Assembly: GCA_030524425.1 (NCBI GenBank)
Contig: JAUNGN010000014.1
Span: 1-59,850, forward strand
Length of the DNA: 59,850 nt
Source: Clostridia bacterium
GTDB lineage: Bacteria; Bacillota; Clostridia; Lachnospirales; CAG-274
Reading direction: 5' to 3'
Positions 1-8,868 of the stretch are shown here, one piece after another; the first letter of the stretch is position 1; the number at the start of each line of letters is the position of its first letter. The position numbers were made by a program, and so were the translations under genes. The notes under the pieces were generated by a model. The model had not been told where the DNA came from. It was given only the letters and a program-made list of their open reading frames with translations, and did not search any database.

Positions 1-24
1 ATCACAGCTCTTCGCTTTTGTCAA
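1..24 (-). promoter_or_regulatory. Partial promoter at left window edge (rrn-like, second copy)
   Basis: On the minus strand a TTGACA box (19-24) is followed by a spacer ending in CTGTGAT exactly at the window edge. The complete promoter at 96-124 has the same CTGTGA just before its -10, so this looks like a second tandem copy whose -10 lies outside the window. It drives something to the left that is not visible. Confidence 0.45.
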
Positions 25-95
25 GAACTTTTTTATCTTTTTTGTAAGTTTTTTAAGTTCTTGCAGCTTACCGATTTCTCGGTTACAGCTTATTT

Positions 96-124
96 AGTAT
101 ATCACAGTTGCAAACATCTGTCAA
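96..124 (-). promoter_or_regulatory. Sigma-A promoter, leftward, of tandem rrn type
   Basis: TTGACA (119-124), 17-bp spacer and TATACT (96-101) on the minus strand, preceded by an A/T-rich tract ending AAAAAGTTC. The same upstream tract precedes the partial copy at 1-24. Tandem strong promoters with A-rich upstream elements are typical of rRNA or tRNA operons in Clostridia, so an rRNA operon may start just left of the window. That is inference. Confidence 0.65.
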
Positions 125-269
125 GAACTTTTTTTATATTTTTATAAGTTTTTGTCAGATATTAATTGAATCGGATAAATATCCGACAGTATTAAAAAAT
201 ACTGCTTTTGTATTAACAAAAATTCTTAATTCACTGTCAGCATTATACTAAAAGCCGACAACGAAAGTT

Positions 270-298
270 ATTTTATCATATATATAATACATTGTCAA
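270..298 (-). promoter_or_regulatory. Sigma-A promoter-like sequence, leftward
   Basis: TTGACA (293-298), 17-bp spacer, TAAAAT (270-275) on the minus strand. It lies downstream of recJ and upstream of the two promoters at the left edge, so it may be the most distal of three tandem promoters. No gene is seen in 1-374; the stretch holds these promoters, several copies of a TCAAGAACTTTTTTA-like tract and the recJ terminator. Confidence 0.5.
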
Positions 299-330
299 GG
301 ACTTTTTTATAATATTTTAAAAAACATTAT

Positions 331-366
331 GAATATATAGAGACAATAATATGCCCCTATATATTC
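331..366 (-). terminator. Hairpin terminator after recJ
   Basis: GAATATATAG and CTATATATTC form a 10-bp inverted repeat, followed on the minus strand by a short T-run. It sits directly after the recJ stop codon and closes the secD-secF-recJ transcript. Confidence 0.55.
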
Positions 367-374
367 AGCATTTA

Positions 375-2120
375 TTACCTCAGTCTTACATCTTTCAGCA
401 CCAGCTGAGGATTCCTATAACCATTATACTCATTAACCTCCAAATAGAAAACCGCATCCATATTAATCATCGCACCGTTACAGTTTTCTGCCGTATAATG
501 ACTTTTATTAAGCCAATCCAGCCATTTATTATAATTGTCAAAGTCTATTATTCTGACACGGCAGCTGCCGTCAGTAATTACAGCAGAAACAATATTTGCC
601 TCAGAGCCTACAAACCTTATATTGGCAGCAACAGCATTTTTAATGCCAAACAAAGGCTTTTCATTAGCCTTCCCAAAAGGAGCAAGTATATTCAATTCTT
701 CAGCACTTTCAATTGAAACATCGCTTAAATTTAAAACCGTTTCCAGCCTGAAAACACATTCCATTTCCTCAAGGGATAGACTGCAGTTTTCATTAAGTCT
801 TTTTCTGAGTAAATCTATATTTCCTTCTTCCATACTAAGTCCTGCAGCCATGGTATGTCCGCCAAACTTAATAATTAAATCCTTAACACTGCAAAGAGCT
901 TTAAACATATCATAATTTTCAACGGAACGGCCAGAGCCTTTAACACCATTTTCAGCCCTTGTCAAAACAATTGCAGGTCTGCTGTATCTTTCTCTGAGCC
1001 TGCCCGCAATTATACCTGCAACACTCTCATGGGTTTCTTTATCATAGACAACAATAATTTTATCATTTATAAGATGAGATTTTTCAATATTTTCAGTAAT
1101 TCTTGCAAGGCATTCTGACGTAATGTTTTTTCTCTCTTCATTAAAATCATTTAAAGCTTCCGCAAGTCCGGCTGCCTTTTTTTCTCTTTCCGTTATAAAA
1201 AGCTCAACAGCTATTTTTGCACTATCAAGACGTCCGCTTGCATTAATGCAAGGCCCTATAACAAAACCAACGCTATAAGATGACACAAGCTTTATTTCCT
1301 TTAACTTAATAAGAGTTCTCAGGCCTAAATTACTGCTTCCCCCATTCATCAAAGCAATACCCCTTGACGCTATAGCCCTGTTTTCATCAACTAAATCCAC
1401 TACATCGCAAATAGTTGCAACTGCAGCCAACTCACAAAGCTCTCTCTCGTTTTCAAGGCTTTTTTCCATAAAATCATATAAACCGCATATAAATCTGTAA
1501 CAAAGACCTCCTGCACACATTTGACTAAAACAATAACCGCAATTTTGTATTTTAGCATCAACAACTGCATCAGCTTCAGGCAGAATATCAATTTTTACAT
1601 CTTCAATTTCTTCAAATGACGGCTCATGGTGATCAAGAACAACAACCTTAACGCCAAGGCTCTTAGCAAGCTTAATTTGATTTAATGCCGTAATTCCATT
1701 GTCACAGGTAATAATAAGCTGTGCCCCGTCATCAACAATACTCTTCACGGCCTTTTCATTAAGTCCATAGCCGTCCTCCACTCTGTCAGGTATAAAATAA
1801 TGAACATCTGCACCCAATGCTGAAAGTCCTTTGTACATAATAGCTGTGCTCATTACGCCGTCTGCATCATAATCACCATATATGTAAATTTTTTCATTAT
1901 TTTCAATTGAACTTTTAATTATAAAAAAAGCCTCTGTTACACCCTTTAGGTCTGTAATATCCTCAAAAGGGAAAGACTCTGTTTCCATATACTTTGTTAT
2001 ATCATCCCTATTTCTTATTTTTCTGTTGTAAAGAGCATAAGCCAATGGTTTTCTTACTCCGTAAAACTCCATCAGCTTATCCGGATTTACGCTACATTTT
2101 TTAATACACCATTTTGACAT
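375..2120 (-). CDS. recJ: Single-stranded-DNA-specific exonuclease RecJ
   Basis: 581-residue DHH-family 5'-3' single-strand exonuclease acting in recombinational and base-excision repair. Motifs seen: DYDADG near residue 83 (motif I, Mn2+ binding), a CDNG motif, LDHHEP (the DHH motif) near residue 164, and the DHHA1-type GGH segment (KFGGHTMAAG) in the C-terminal half, followed by the OB-fold region. Length fits the family. The start is supported by AGAGGTA about 10 nt upstream. It is the last gene of the secD-secF-recJ group but is separated from secF by a hairpin with a T-run (2137-2166), so its level may be lower than that of secDF. RecJ next to secDF is common in Clostridia. Confidence 0.95.
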   Translation of the reverse strand: MSKWCIKKCSVNPDKLMEFYGVRKPLAYALYNRKIRNRDDITKYMETESFPFEDITDLKGVTEAFFIIKSSIENNEKIYIYGDYDADGVMSTAIMYKGLSALGADVHYFIPDRVEDGYGLNEKAVKSIVDDGAQLIITCDNGITALNQIKLAKSLGVKVVVLDHHEPSFEEIEDVKIDILPEADAVVDAKIQNCGYCFSQMCAGGLCYRFICGLYDFMEKSLENERELCELAAVATICDVVDLVDENRAIASRGIALMNGGSSNLGLRTLIKLKEIKLVSSYSVGFVIGPCINASGRLDSAKIAVELFITEREKKAAGLAEALNDFNEERKNITSECLARITENIEKSHLINDKIIVVYDKETHESVAGIIAGRLRERYSRPAIVLTRAENGVKGSGRSVENYDMFKALCSVKDLIIKFGGHTMAAGLSMEEGNIDLLRKRLNENCSLSLEEMECVFRLETVLNLSDVSIESAEELNILAPFGKANEKPLFGIKNAVAANIRFVGSEANIVSAVITDGSCRVRIIDFDNYNKWLDWLNKSHYTAENCNGAMINMDAVFYLEVNEYNGYRNPQLVLKDVRLR

Positions 2121-2136
2121 AAATTTATATACCTCT

Positions 2137-2166
2137 AAAAAAATAAGGCTGCCAAAGGGGCAGCCC
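2137..2166 (-). terminator. Terminator or attenuator between secF and recJ
   Basis: On the minus strand GGGCTGCC and GGCAGCC form a short stem followed by a run of T (TTATTTTTTT). It lies 16 nt after the secF stop and just before the recJ ribosome site, so it probably reduces read-through into recJ. Confidence 0.8.
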
Positions 2167-2181
2167 TAAATTCAGTTATAA

Positions 2182-3090
2182 TTATTTCTTCTTGACAGCA
2201 GCCTTATTCTGCTTCTTATTAAATGCTGCAACTGCTAATAAATACCAAATATTTCCCGCAATAAATACTGAGGAATAGGTACCGCAAATAACACCGACAG
2301 AAATAGGAAGAGCAAACTGCTTAATAGAGTCAACACCAAATATATAAAGTGAAGCAACTGTAAAGAAAGTAGTTAAAGAAGTAAAGATAGATCTTGTAAG
2401 AGTCTGCTTAACAGATGTATCAACAAGAGCCTCAAAATTATTTCTTCCTATAGATTTTTTATTTTCTCTTACTCTGTCAAAAATAACAATAGTCGCATTA
2501 ATAGAGTAGCCGAGAACAGTAAGAATTGCCGCAATAAAATTGTTGTTTAAAGGAATTCTGAACAAAGCATAGCTGCCTAAAACAATAAGCGCATCATGAC
2601 AAAGAGCAATAACTGCACTTGCACCTGTACTAAAGTCCTTAAATCTGATACTTACATAAATAAGCATACAAATACAAGCCACAACAACAGAAAGAAAAGC
2701 ATTTTTCTTCATTTCGCCGCTGATAGTACCGCTTACGTCCTGAATAGTAAAGCTGGCAGCCTCTATATTATACTTGTCCATTAAGGCTTCCTGAACAGAA
2801 TTTCTTGTTTCCATATCCAAAGACTTAGTCTTAATAAGCTTTGCAGTACCCTCTAAAGCCTGAATCTGAGCAGGTGCCTCACCCGTAATTTCCTTAACAA
2901 TGCCTGATACCTCATCATCAGTTACATCCTGACCTAAATCAACCTGAATTGATGTACCGCCTGTAAACTGAATATCATAATTAAACGCACCCTTACCCTG
3001 AGCAGCATTAAAAATCATAGAAGCAATGCCTAAAAGGATAAGAACGACAGAAATAGCAATATAAATAAATCTATTCTTAACAATCTTCAT
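2182..3090 (-). CDS. secF: Protein translocase subunit SecF
   Basis: 302-residue membrane subunit of the SecDF complex, which uses the proton-motive force to help SecYEG-translocated proteins leave on the outer face. Seen: an N-terminal membrane segment (residues 8-26), the FTGGTSIQVD motif typical of SecF after TM1, a soluble periplasmic-type domain, then five hydrophobic segments with the conserved ATIVIFDRVREN motif of TM4-5 near residue 200. A Lys/Asn-rich cytoplasmic tail ends the protein. It starts 12 nt after the secD stop with a good GGAGG site, so the two are translationally linked. SecD and SecF are separate proteins here, unlike the fused SecDF of Bacillus. Confidence 0.97.
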   Translation of the reverse strand: MKIVKNRFIYIAISVVLILLGIASMIFNAAQGKGAFNYDIQFTGGTSIQVDLGQDVTDDEVSGIVKEITGEAPAQIQALEGTAKLIKTKSLDMETRNSVQEALMDKYNIEAASFTIQDVSGTISGEMKKNAFLSVVVACICMLIYVSIRFKDFSTGASAVIALCHDALIVLGSYALFRIPLNNNFIAAILTVLGYSINATIVIFDRVRENKKSIGRNNFEALVDTSVKQTLTRSIFTSLTTFFTVASLYIFGVDSIKQFALPISVGVICGTYSSVFIAGNIWYLLAVAAFNKKQNKAAVKKK

Positions 3091-3102
3091 AACATTTACC
3101 TC

Positions 3103-4524
3103 CTACTTGCCGCCATAAAGCTTAGGGCTTTTAACACCAATGTTTACACAAGTATAAAGAAGAATTCTTGTAACAACCAAGGCTGTAAACATTGAAACAA
3201 CTATACTCAAAATAAGTGTCTGAGCGAATCCCTTAATAGGACCTGTACCCAGCCATAAAAGCACACCACAGGCAATAAGAGTAGTAATATTACCATCAAG
3301 AATAGCGGATAATGCCTTAGAGAAACCATTGGTAATAGCAGTCTTTACAGATTTACCGCTATTAATTTCTTCTTTAATTCTTTCAAAAATAATTACATTA
3401 GCATCAACAGCCATACCAATACCAAGTATAAGACCTGCCACACCGGGCAAAGTAAGTGTAATGCCAAATAAACTCATAACTACAATATTAATTCCTGTGT
3501 AAGCAACAAGTGCAATATCTGCAAGCAGACCCGGAACTCTGTATCTTAAAAGCATGAACAAAAGTACAAGAGCAACACCAATAGCACCCGCCTTAACAGA
3601 TGTGGATAATGAGTCGGCACCAAGTCTTGCACCAACAGCATTATACTCAAGAGCCTTTAAGCTGAACGGAAGAGAACCTGCTCTAATCTTAGCTGCCAAA
3701 TCTTCAGCTTCTTCTGCAGTAAAGTCACCTGTAATAATTGCATTGCCGTCAGTAATAGATGCATTAACTGTAGGGGCAGATATAAGCATATCATCCATAT
3801 AAATACCAATCTGATTGCCAATATTGTTAGCAGTAGCCTCTGCAAAGGCACTTGCACCTTCACTGTCAAAGCTTAATGTAACAACAACAGCATTGTTTTG
3901 GTATGCCTTACCTGCATCAGCAACATTAGCACCGTCAACTAAAATATCACCGGGAGTACCGTCATCATTCATGGCTCTGAATGTAAGATGAGCAGCCTCA
4001 CCAATTTCCTCAACTACAGCAGCAGCATCCTCAACACCTGGGATTTCAACTCTGATTCTCTTATCACCCTCCTGAGAAACCTCTGCATCATAGTATCCCT
4101 TATAGTCTACTCTCTGCTGAAGCATAGAAACGGCTGCATCCATTTCCTCTGCAGAAGGAGTACCTTCCTTCTCAGCTTCGTAAACAATATAAACACCGCC
4201 CTTTAAGTCAAGGCCCTGCTTTATGTTCTTGTAGCTTCCATAGCCAATTCTTTCTTCAGTAGTAGTTTCTGAAGTTTCACCCTCTGCAGCAGTTTCCCCT
4301 TCTGCAGCTGCAGCCTCAGTAGTTGCTATAGCAACAATCTGAGCACTACCATTTTCATCAGTTACAATTTCACCGTTTTCATCAGTCATAAGCTCGAACT
4401 GAGCATCGTCAGCTGATGATGAGTTAGTACCGGGAACATTGCCAACGCCAAGTACTGCCACAGCAACAAGACCGGCAGTAACAGCAAGTACTAACAAAAG
4501 AATAAAAACATTCTTACCTTTCAT
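3103..4524 (-). CDS. secD: Protein translocase subunit SecD
   Basis: 473-residue partner of SecF in the accessory Sec complex. Seen: N-terminal TM, an Ala/Glu/Thr-rich low-complexity stretch (about residues 55-90), DLKGGVYIVYE (SecD family motif), the P1 domain with VDYKGYYDAEVS and EIPGV, and six C-terminal membrane segments with the GMAVDANVIIFERIKEE motif. The open frame extends 10 codons further upstream, but AAGGAGG lies correctly before the ATG at 4524, so that start is chosen. A strong promoter (4557-4585) lies just upstream. The acidic, alanine-rich insert after TM1 is longer than in most SecD proteins and probably just a flexible linker. Confidence 0.96.
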   Translation of the reverse strand: MKGKNVFILLLVLAVTAGLVAVAVLGVGNVPGTNSSSADDAQFELMTDENGEIVTDENGSAQIVAIATTEAAAAEGETAAEGETSETTTEERIGYGSYKNIKQGLDLKGGVYIVYEAEKEGTPSAEEMDAAVSMLQQRVDYKGYYDAEVSQEGDKRIRVEIPGVEDAAAVVEEIGEAAHLTFRAMNDDGTPGDILVDGANVADAGKAYQNNAVVVTLSFDSEGASAFAEATANNIGNQIGIYMDDMLISAPTVNASITDGNAIITGDFTAEEAEDLAAKIRAGSLPFSLKALEYNAVGARLGADSLSTSVKAGAIGVALVLLFMLLRYRVPGLLADIALVAYTGINIVVMSLFGITLTLPGVAGLILGIGMAVDANVIIFERIKEEINSGKSVKTAITNGFSKALSAILDGNITTLIACGVLLWLGTGPIKGFAQTLILSIVVSMFTALVVTRILLYTCVNIGVKSPKLYGGK

Positions 4525-4556
4525 TTGTCTTTCCTCCTTAGAAATATCTAACAAAT

Positions 4557-4585
4557 ATTATAGCTTTTATACCCTAGTATGTCAA
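4557..4585 (-). promoter_or_regulatory. Sigma-A promoter for secD-secF-recJ
   Basis: TTGACA (4580-4585), 17-bp spacer, TATAAT (4557-4562): a perfect consensus promoter on the minus strand, 33 nt before the secD start and just after the scfB stop. Confidence 0.85.
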
Positions 4586-4628
4586 CAAAATTTTATTTTT
4601 TTAATACAATATTGTGCATTTTTACTAA

Positions 4629-5984
4629 TTATTCTTCACTTTCCAAAGCCTTAATCATAATAGCACACTCTATTCTCTTTTTCTGCATTTCGCAGCCGAT
4701 TTCATAAGGCGTAATAAGATCTCCGTGAGAATTATAGGAATTTGCAACACAACCGCCCGAACAATAGAACTTAGCCCAGCAGTTCTGACAAACAGGCTTA
4801 TTGTAAACATTACACTGTTCAAAATCCCTGCGTATGGAAGTTTTTTCAACTCCCGTGTCAACTGTGCCCATTTTAAACTGTTCCTGCCCCGCAAACTGAT
4901 GACATGGATACAGGTCACCTGTCGGTGTGACAGCAAGGTATTCCGTACCTGAGCCGCAGCCCACTAATCTTTTTGTAACACAAGGACCGCCTGTAAGGTC
5001 TATCATAAAATGGAAGAAATTGAACCATTGCCCTTTTTTTCTTCTTTTAATAATATCCTTTGCAAGCTGTTCGTATTCTGCAAAAATCTGTGGTAAATCC
5101 TCCTCCTGTATAGCATAGTCCTCACTTGGATCAGCTACAACAGGCTCTACGGAAATTTGCTTAAAGCCTAAATCAGCAAGGTGCAAAACGTCCTTTCCAA
5201 AATCAAGGTTATGTCTTGTAAAAGTACCCCTCACATAATAATCTGTCTGATTTCTGCTGTCGGCAAGCTTTTTAAACTTGGGGACTATATTGTCATAAGA
5301 CCCCTGACCTCCTGCCCTTGGACGCATTCTGTCATGAACCTCCTTACGGCCGTCAATGCTTAAAACAACATTGTGCATATTTTTGTTAATATAGTCCATA
5401 ATTTCATCATTAAGCAAAATACCGTTTGTTGTAATTGTAAATCTGAAATTTTTGCCATAGTCCTTTTCAATACTGCGTGCATACTCCACAATGCCCTTTA
5501 CTACATCGAAATTCATTAAAGGCTCGCCGCCGAAAAAGTCAACCTCAAGATTTTTTCTCTTCCCTGATGCCTTAATAAGGAAGTCAATAGCCTTTTTACC
5601 AACTTCAAGACTCATAAGCTCCCTTTTGCCGTGATATTCACCCTCTTCAGCAAAGCAGTATTTACACTTTAAATTGCAGTCGTGGGCAATGTGTAAACAA
5701 AGTGCCTTAACAACAGGGTCACGTCTTTCAATTAAAGGAATAACCTCTTTATAAATATCCTCGGAATAAATAAGCTTTTCATTTTCAAGCCCCTGAATTT
5801 CACCATATGCCTCCTTCAGACTTTCCTCTGAATATTTATCCTTAAGCTTTAATATAATTTCTTCTAAAGGCAATTCCTTATAAAAATCCAATACATCATA
5901 AACAATCTCATCAACAACGTGAACAGCACCGCTGTTTACATCAAGTACAATGAAAAGACCGTTCATTGAATACTTATGTATCAT
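4629..5984 (-). CDS. scfB: Radical SAM/SPASM thioether maturase ScfB (SCIFF peptide maturase)
   Basis: 451-residue radical-SAM enzyme predicted to cross-link cysteines of the SCIFF peptide encoded immediately upstream (6063-6203) by forming a thioether. Seen: an N-terminal region of about 95 residues of the RiPP-recognition type, the radical-SAM CxxxCxxC motif at C103/C107/C110 (DCNLKCKYC), the GGEP motif for SAM binding, and a Cys-rich C-terminal SPASM domain for two auxiliary Fe-S clusters (ending CxNCWAKFYCSGGC). The start is the ATG at 5984 because AAAGG lies 8 nt upstream; a GTG three codons earlier would be too close. Genes of this family sit next to secD in many Clostridia, as here. 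The physiological role of the cross-linked peptide is unknown. Confidence 0.95.
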   Translation of the reverse strand: MIHKYSMNGLFIVLDVNSGAVHVVDEIVYDVLDFYKELPLEEIILKLKDKYSEESLKEAYGEIQGLENEKLIYSEDIYKEVIPLIERRDPVVKALCLHIAHDCNLKCKYCFAEEGEYHGKRELMSLEVGKKAIDFLIKASGKRKNLEVDFFGGEPLMNFDVVKGIVEYARSIEKDYGKNFRFTITTNGILLNDEIMDYINKNMHNVVLSIDGRKEVHDRMRPRAGGQGSYDNIVPKFKKLADSRNQTDYYVRGTFTRHNLDFGKDVLHLADLGFKQISVEPVVADPSEDYAIQEEDLPQIFAEYEQLAKDIIKRRKKGQWFNFFHFMIDLTGGPCVTKRLVGCGSGTEYLAVTPTGDLYPCHQFAGQEQFKMGTVDTGVEKTSIRRDFEQCNVYNKPVCQNCWAKFYCSGGCVANSYNSHGDLITPYEIGCEMQKKRIECAIMIKALESEE

Positions 5985-6010
5985 AAAATTCACCTTTCAT
6001 TAAAATAAAC

Positions 6011-6049
6011 ACAAAAATTAAGCTAAGCAAGTAATTGCTTAGCTTAATT
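6011..6049 (-). terminator. Hairpin between scfA and scfB (partial terminator)
   Basis: A perfect 15-bp inverted repeat (AATTAAGCTAAGCAA and TTGCTTAGCTTAATT, loop of 4) is followed on the minus strand by TTTTTG. It lies between the precursor gene and the maturase gene, so it should let most transcripts end after scfA and give far more precursor than enzyme. Confidence 0.8.
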
Positions 6050-6062
6050 ACAGCTTAAAATC

Positions 6063-6203
6063 TTATCTGTTTTCACAAGCCTGATTAGCTACTGTACAAG
6101 AAGTCTTGCAAGCTGACTGGCAAGAAGTCTGGCACTCACCGCAGCCGCCCTTTGCAACAGTATTCTGGAGTAACTTTGTGTTTAAAGTCTTAACGTGCTT
6201 CAT
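6063..6203 (-). CDS. scfA: SCIFF (six-cysteines-in-forty-five) ribosomal peptide precursor
   Basis: 46-residue peptide starting at ATG 6203 with a GGAGG site 7-9 nt upstream. It has exactly six cysteines, at positions 21, 24, 28, 32, 36 and 43, after a leader MKHVKTLNTKLLQNTVAKGG and spaced in repeated CxxTSC-like units. This is the hallmark of the SCIFF family, a near-universal peptide of Clostridia that the neighbouring radical-SAM enzyme ScfB cross-links by Cys-Thr thioether formation. It has its own perfect promoter (6239-6267) and is followed by a terminator-like hairpin before scfB. The only slight departure from the family name is the length of 46 residues. Confidence 0.95.
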   Translation of the reverse strand: MKHVKTLNTKLLQNTVAKGGCGECQTSCQSACKTSCTVANQACENR

Positions 6204-6238
6204 TATAATATCCTCCTTAACTAAAATAACTTGGTAAC

Positions 6239-6267
6239 ATTATATCACATAAAAATCCATAATGCAA
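6239..6267 (-). promoter_or_regulatory. Sigma-A promoter for scfA
   Basis: TTGCAT (6262-6267), 17-bp spacer, TATAAT (6239-6244) with TGTG just before the -10, on the minus strand, about 35 nt upstream of the scfA start. Confidence 0.8.
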
Positions 6268-6319
6268 GTATTTTGCTTGATAATTAAATAACATAAATTT
6301 ATTTAATTATAAGCTTTTC

Positions 6320-6910
6320 TTACTCAAAGCCATTTTCACAGGCCTTATTTACGCTTTCCTCACAGGAGCGCATGGCATAAATTGTTTTCTGAATTAAATC
6401 ACTTAACTCCCAGCCAAGCATATCAGCACCTTTTTCAATTACTTCTCTTGAACAGCCTGCCGCAAAATTTGCACTCTTATATTTCTTTTTAACAGACTTA
6501 ACCTCTATATCCTGAACGCTTTTAGACGGACGCATTAATGCAGCCGCCCATATTAATCCCGTAAGCTCATCGGCAGCATAAAGAACCTTTTCCATTTGAT
6601 GTTCAGGCTTTACATCAACGATAATACCATAGCCGTGACTGCACACACCATGGATTATATCCTCATCGACACCGCCTTCCCTTAAAATTTCAGGTGCCTT
6701 TATACAATGCTCATTGGGATACTGTTCAAAATCAATATCATGAAGAAGTCCAACTATTCCCCAGTACTCTGCATCCTCGCCGTATCCAAGCTCATTGGCA
6801 TACCACTTCATAACACCCTCAACCGTTAAAGCATGCTGTAAATGAAAGGCATCTTTGTTATACCTCTTTAAAAGCTTATAGGCATCTTCTCTTGAAATAT
6901 AATTTTTCAC
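6320..6910 (-). CDS. HD-domain phosphohydrolase
   Basis: 196-residue HD-superfamily metal-dependent phosphohydrolase. Seen: HALTVEGVMKW near the N-terminus (first His), LLHDIDFEQYP (the HD pair) near residue 51, and a second His-rich helix (CSHGYG) near residue 87. Such proteins hydrolyse nucleotides or other phosphoesters; the substrate cannot be told. It starts at a GTG (6910) that abuts the trpA stop, and its ribosome site GGAG lies inside the end of trpA, so it is translated as the last gene of the trp operon. A direct role in tryptophan synthesis is not known. Confidence 0.85.
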   Translation of the reverse strand: MKNYISREDAYKLLKRYNKDAFHLQHALTVEGVMKWYANELGYGEDAEYWGIVGLLHDIDFEQYPNEHCIKAPEILREGGVDEDIIHGVCSHGYGIIVDVKPEHQMEKVLYAADELTGLIWAAALMRPSKSVQDIEVKSVKKKYKSANFAAGCSREVIEKGADMLGWELSDLIQKTIYAMRSCEESVNKACENGFE

Positions 6911-7681
6911 TTATCTCAGCTCCTTAACAAAGTCCTTAACCTTTTCCAAATCCCCATTACTTTCAAATATTTTTCTTACAATGGCAGAACCCATAATACA
7001 CCCGTCAGCATAAGACTCAAATTTGTCAATATCATCCTTGCTTGAAATGCCAAAGCCTATACAGGCAGGAGTGTCTGTATGCTTTTGTACTTCCTTAACA
7101 AAGCTTTCAACTCTTGTGTCAAATTCCTTTCTTACTCCTGTAACACCCATTGATGACACGCAGTAAACAAACCCCTTAGCTTCCTTAACAAGCATAGGAA
7201 TCCTGTCCCCTGACGTAAGACCAACAAGAGGAATCATATAAATATCCGTATTTTCTAAAAGAGGCTTAAACTCGTCATATTCCTCATAAGGCAAATCAGG
7301 AATAATAAGACCGTCAACATCTGCATTAACACAGCCCTCCAAAAATCTTTCCCTGCCATAGCCTATAATTGAGCTGTAGTAAACCATAATAACAAGAGGA
7401 ATTTCGCTGTTCTTTCTTACATTTTCAGCTATTTTAAATGTATCGGCAAGTCTGTAGCCGCCTGCAAAGGCTCTTAAACCCGCCGCCTGTATAACAGGAC
7501 CGTCAGCAAGCGGATCAGAAAAAGGAATGCCAAGCTCAATAATATCTGCTCCTGCCTCCTCAAGAGCATAAACCAGCTTTTCAGTCATTTCAACAGATGG
7601 ATCACCTGAACATATATACGGAATTAAAGCCTTTTTACCTTCAGCCTTTAATGACTGAAACTTTTTATCTATTCTGTTCAT
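6911..7681 (-). CDS. trpA: Tryptophan synthase alpha chain
   Basis: 256-residue TIM-barrel enzyme that cleaves indole-3-glycerol phosphate to indole and glyceraldehyde-3-phosphate; the indole passes through a tunnel to TrpB. Seen: PYICSGDPS, ELGIPFSDPLADGPVIQAA (catalytic Glu and Asp), VDGLIIPDLPYEE and GFGISS. Length is normal. It starts 3 nt after the trpB stop and overlaps the HD-domain gene that follows. Confidence 0.98.
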   Translation of the reverse strand: MNRIDKKFQSLKAEGKKALIPYICSGDPSVEMTEKLVYALEEAGADIIELGIPFSDPLADGPVIQAAGLRAFAGGYRLADTFKIAENVRKNSEIPLVIMVYYSSIIGYGRERFLEGCVNADVDGLIIPDLPYEEYDEFKPLLENTDIYMIPLVGLTSGDRIPMLVKEAKGFVYCVSSMGVTGVRKEFDTRVESFVKEVQKHTDTPACIGFGISSKDDIDKFESYADGCIMGSAIVRKIFESNGDLEKVKDFVKELR

Positions 7682-7683
7682 AA

Positions 7684-8868
7684 TTAAATCTCCTTTCCAA
7701 GATATTTGGCAACAGTGTGAACATCCTTATCACCGCGTCCTGATAAATTAACAACAATTATCTTGTCTTTCCCCATATTTGGTGCTTCCTTTATTGCCTG
7801 AGCCAAAGCATGAGAGCTTTCAATGGCAGGCATAATTCCCTCATACCTGCAAAGAGCCTTAAAAGCTTCTATAGCCTCATCATCTGTAACGGAAGTATAC
7901 TCAACCCTCCCAATATCTCTTAAATACGCGTGTTCAGGCCCTACACCGGGATAGTCAAGACCTGCACTTATGGAATAAACAGGCTTAATAAGACCGTCCT
8001 CATCCTGTAAAAGTACGGTTTTCATACCATGAAGAACACCAACTCTTGATTCGGAAGAAAAGGCGGCTGCGTGCTCTCCTGTTTCAATACCGTGACCTGC
8101 CGCCTCAACACCAACAAGCTCAACAGCCTTATCCTCAACAAAAGGATAGAACATACCAATAGAGTTAGAACCTCCGCCAACACAGGCATAAACTCTGTCA
8201 GGAAGTCTGCCCTCTGCTTCAAGCATCTGCTTTTTGGTTTCATCACCTATTATTCTCTGGAAATCTCTTACCATAGTAGGGTATGGGTGAGGTCCTACGG
8301 CAGAGCCTATAATATAAAAGGTATCCTCAGCTCTTGCAGCCCATGTTCTTATAGCCTCGTTTGTAGCGTCCTTTAAAGTTCCCGTACCGCTTGAAACAGG
8401 TACAACCTTAGCTCCTAAAAGCTCCATTCTGAAAACATTAAGCTTTTGTCTTTCAATATCCTCAACACCCATATATACTTCACATTCCATACCAAAGAGT
8501 GCGGCAACGGTAGCAGTTGCGACACCATGCTGTCCTGCACCTGTTTCAGCAATAACCTTAGTCTTGCCCATATGCTTTGCAAGAAGTGCCTGACCAATGG
8601 CATTGTTAATTTTGTGAGCACCTGTATGATTTAAGTCCTCTCTCTTTAAATAAATCTTTGCACCGCCAAGCTCCTTAGTAAGTCTTTCTGCATAATATAA
8701 TGAAGACGGCCTGCCTACATACTGCTTCATATAATACATATAATCATTTTTAAATTCCTCTGTTGAACAGTATTCCTTATAGGCATTTTCAAGTTCATTA
8801 AGCACACTCATTAATGTTTCGGGAACAAACTGTCCTCCATATATACCAAAATCCTTATTTAACTCCAT
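7684..8868 (-). CDS. trpB: Tryptophan synthase beta chain
   Basis: 394-residue PLP enzyme that condenses indole with serine to tryptophan. Seen: [17 protein letters not shown] with the PLP Lys, [10 protein letters not shown], the phosphate-binding GGGSNSIG and the GRGDKD C-terminal motif. A TTG three codons upstream is possible, but the ATG at 8868 is better placed behind AAAGG. The start lies inside trpF (overlap of 14 nt), so the genes are translationally coupled. Confidence 0.98.
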   Translation of the reverse strand: MELNKDFGIYGGQFVPETLMSVLNELENAYKEYCSTEEFKNDYMYYMKQYVGRPSSLYYAERLTKELGGAKIYLKREDLNHTGAHKINNAIGQALLAKHMGKTKVIAETGAGQHGVATATVAALFGMECEVYMGVEDIERQKLNVFRMELLGAKVVPVSSGTGTLKDATNEAIRTWAARAEDTFYIIGSAVGPHPYPTMVRDFQRIIGDETKKQMLEAEGRLPDRVYACVGGGSNSIGMFYPFVEDKAVELVGVEAAGHGIETGEHAAAFSSESRVGVLHGMKTVLLQDEDGLIKPVYSISAGLDYPGVGPEHAYLRDIGRVEYTSVTDDEAIEAFKALCRYEGIMPAIESSHALAQAIKEAPNMGKDKIIVVNLSGRGDKDVHTVAKYLGKEI

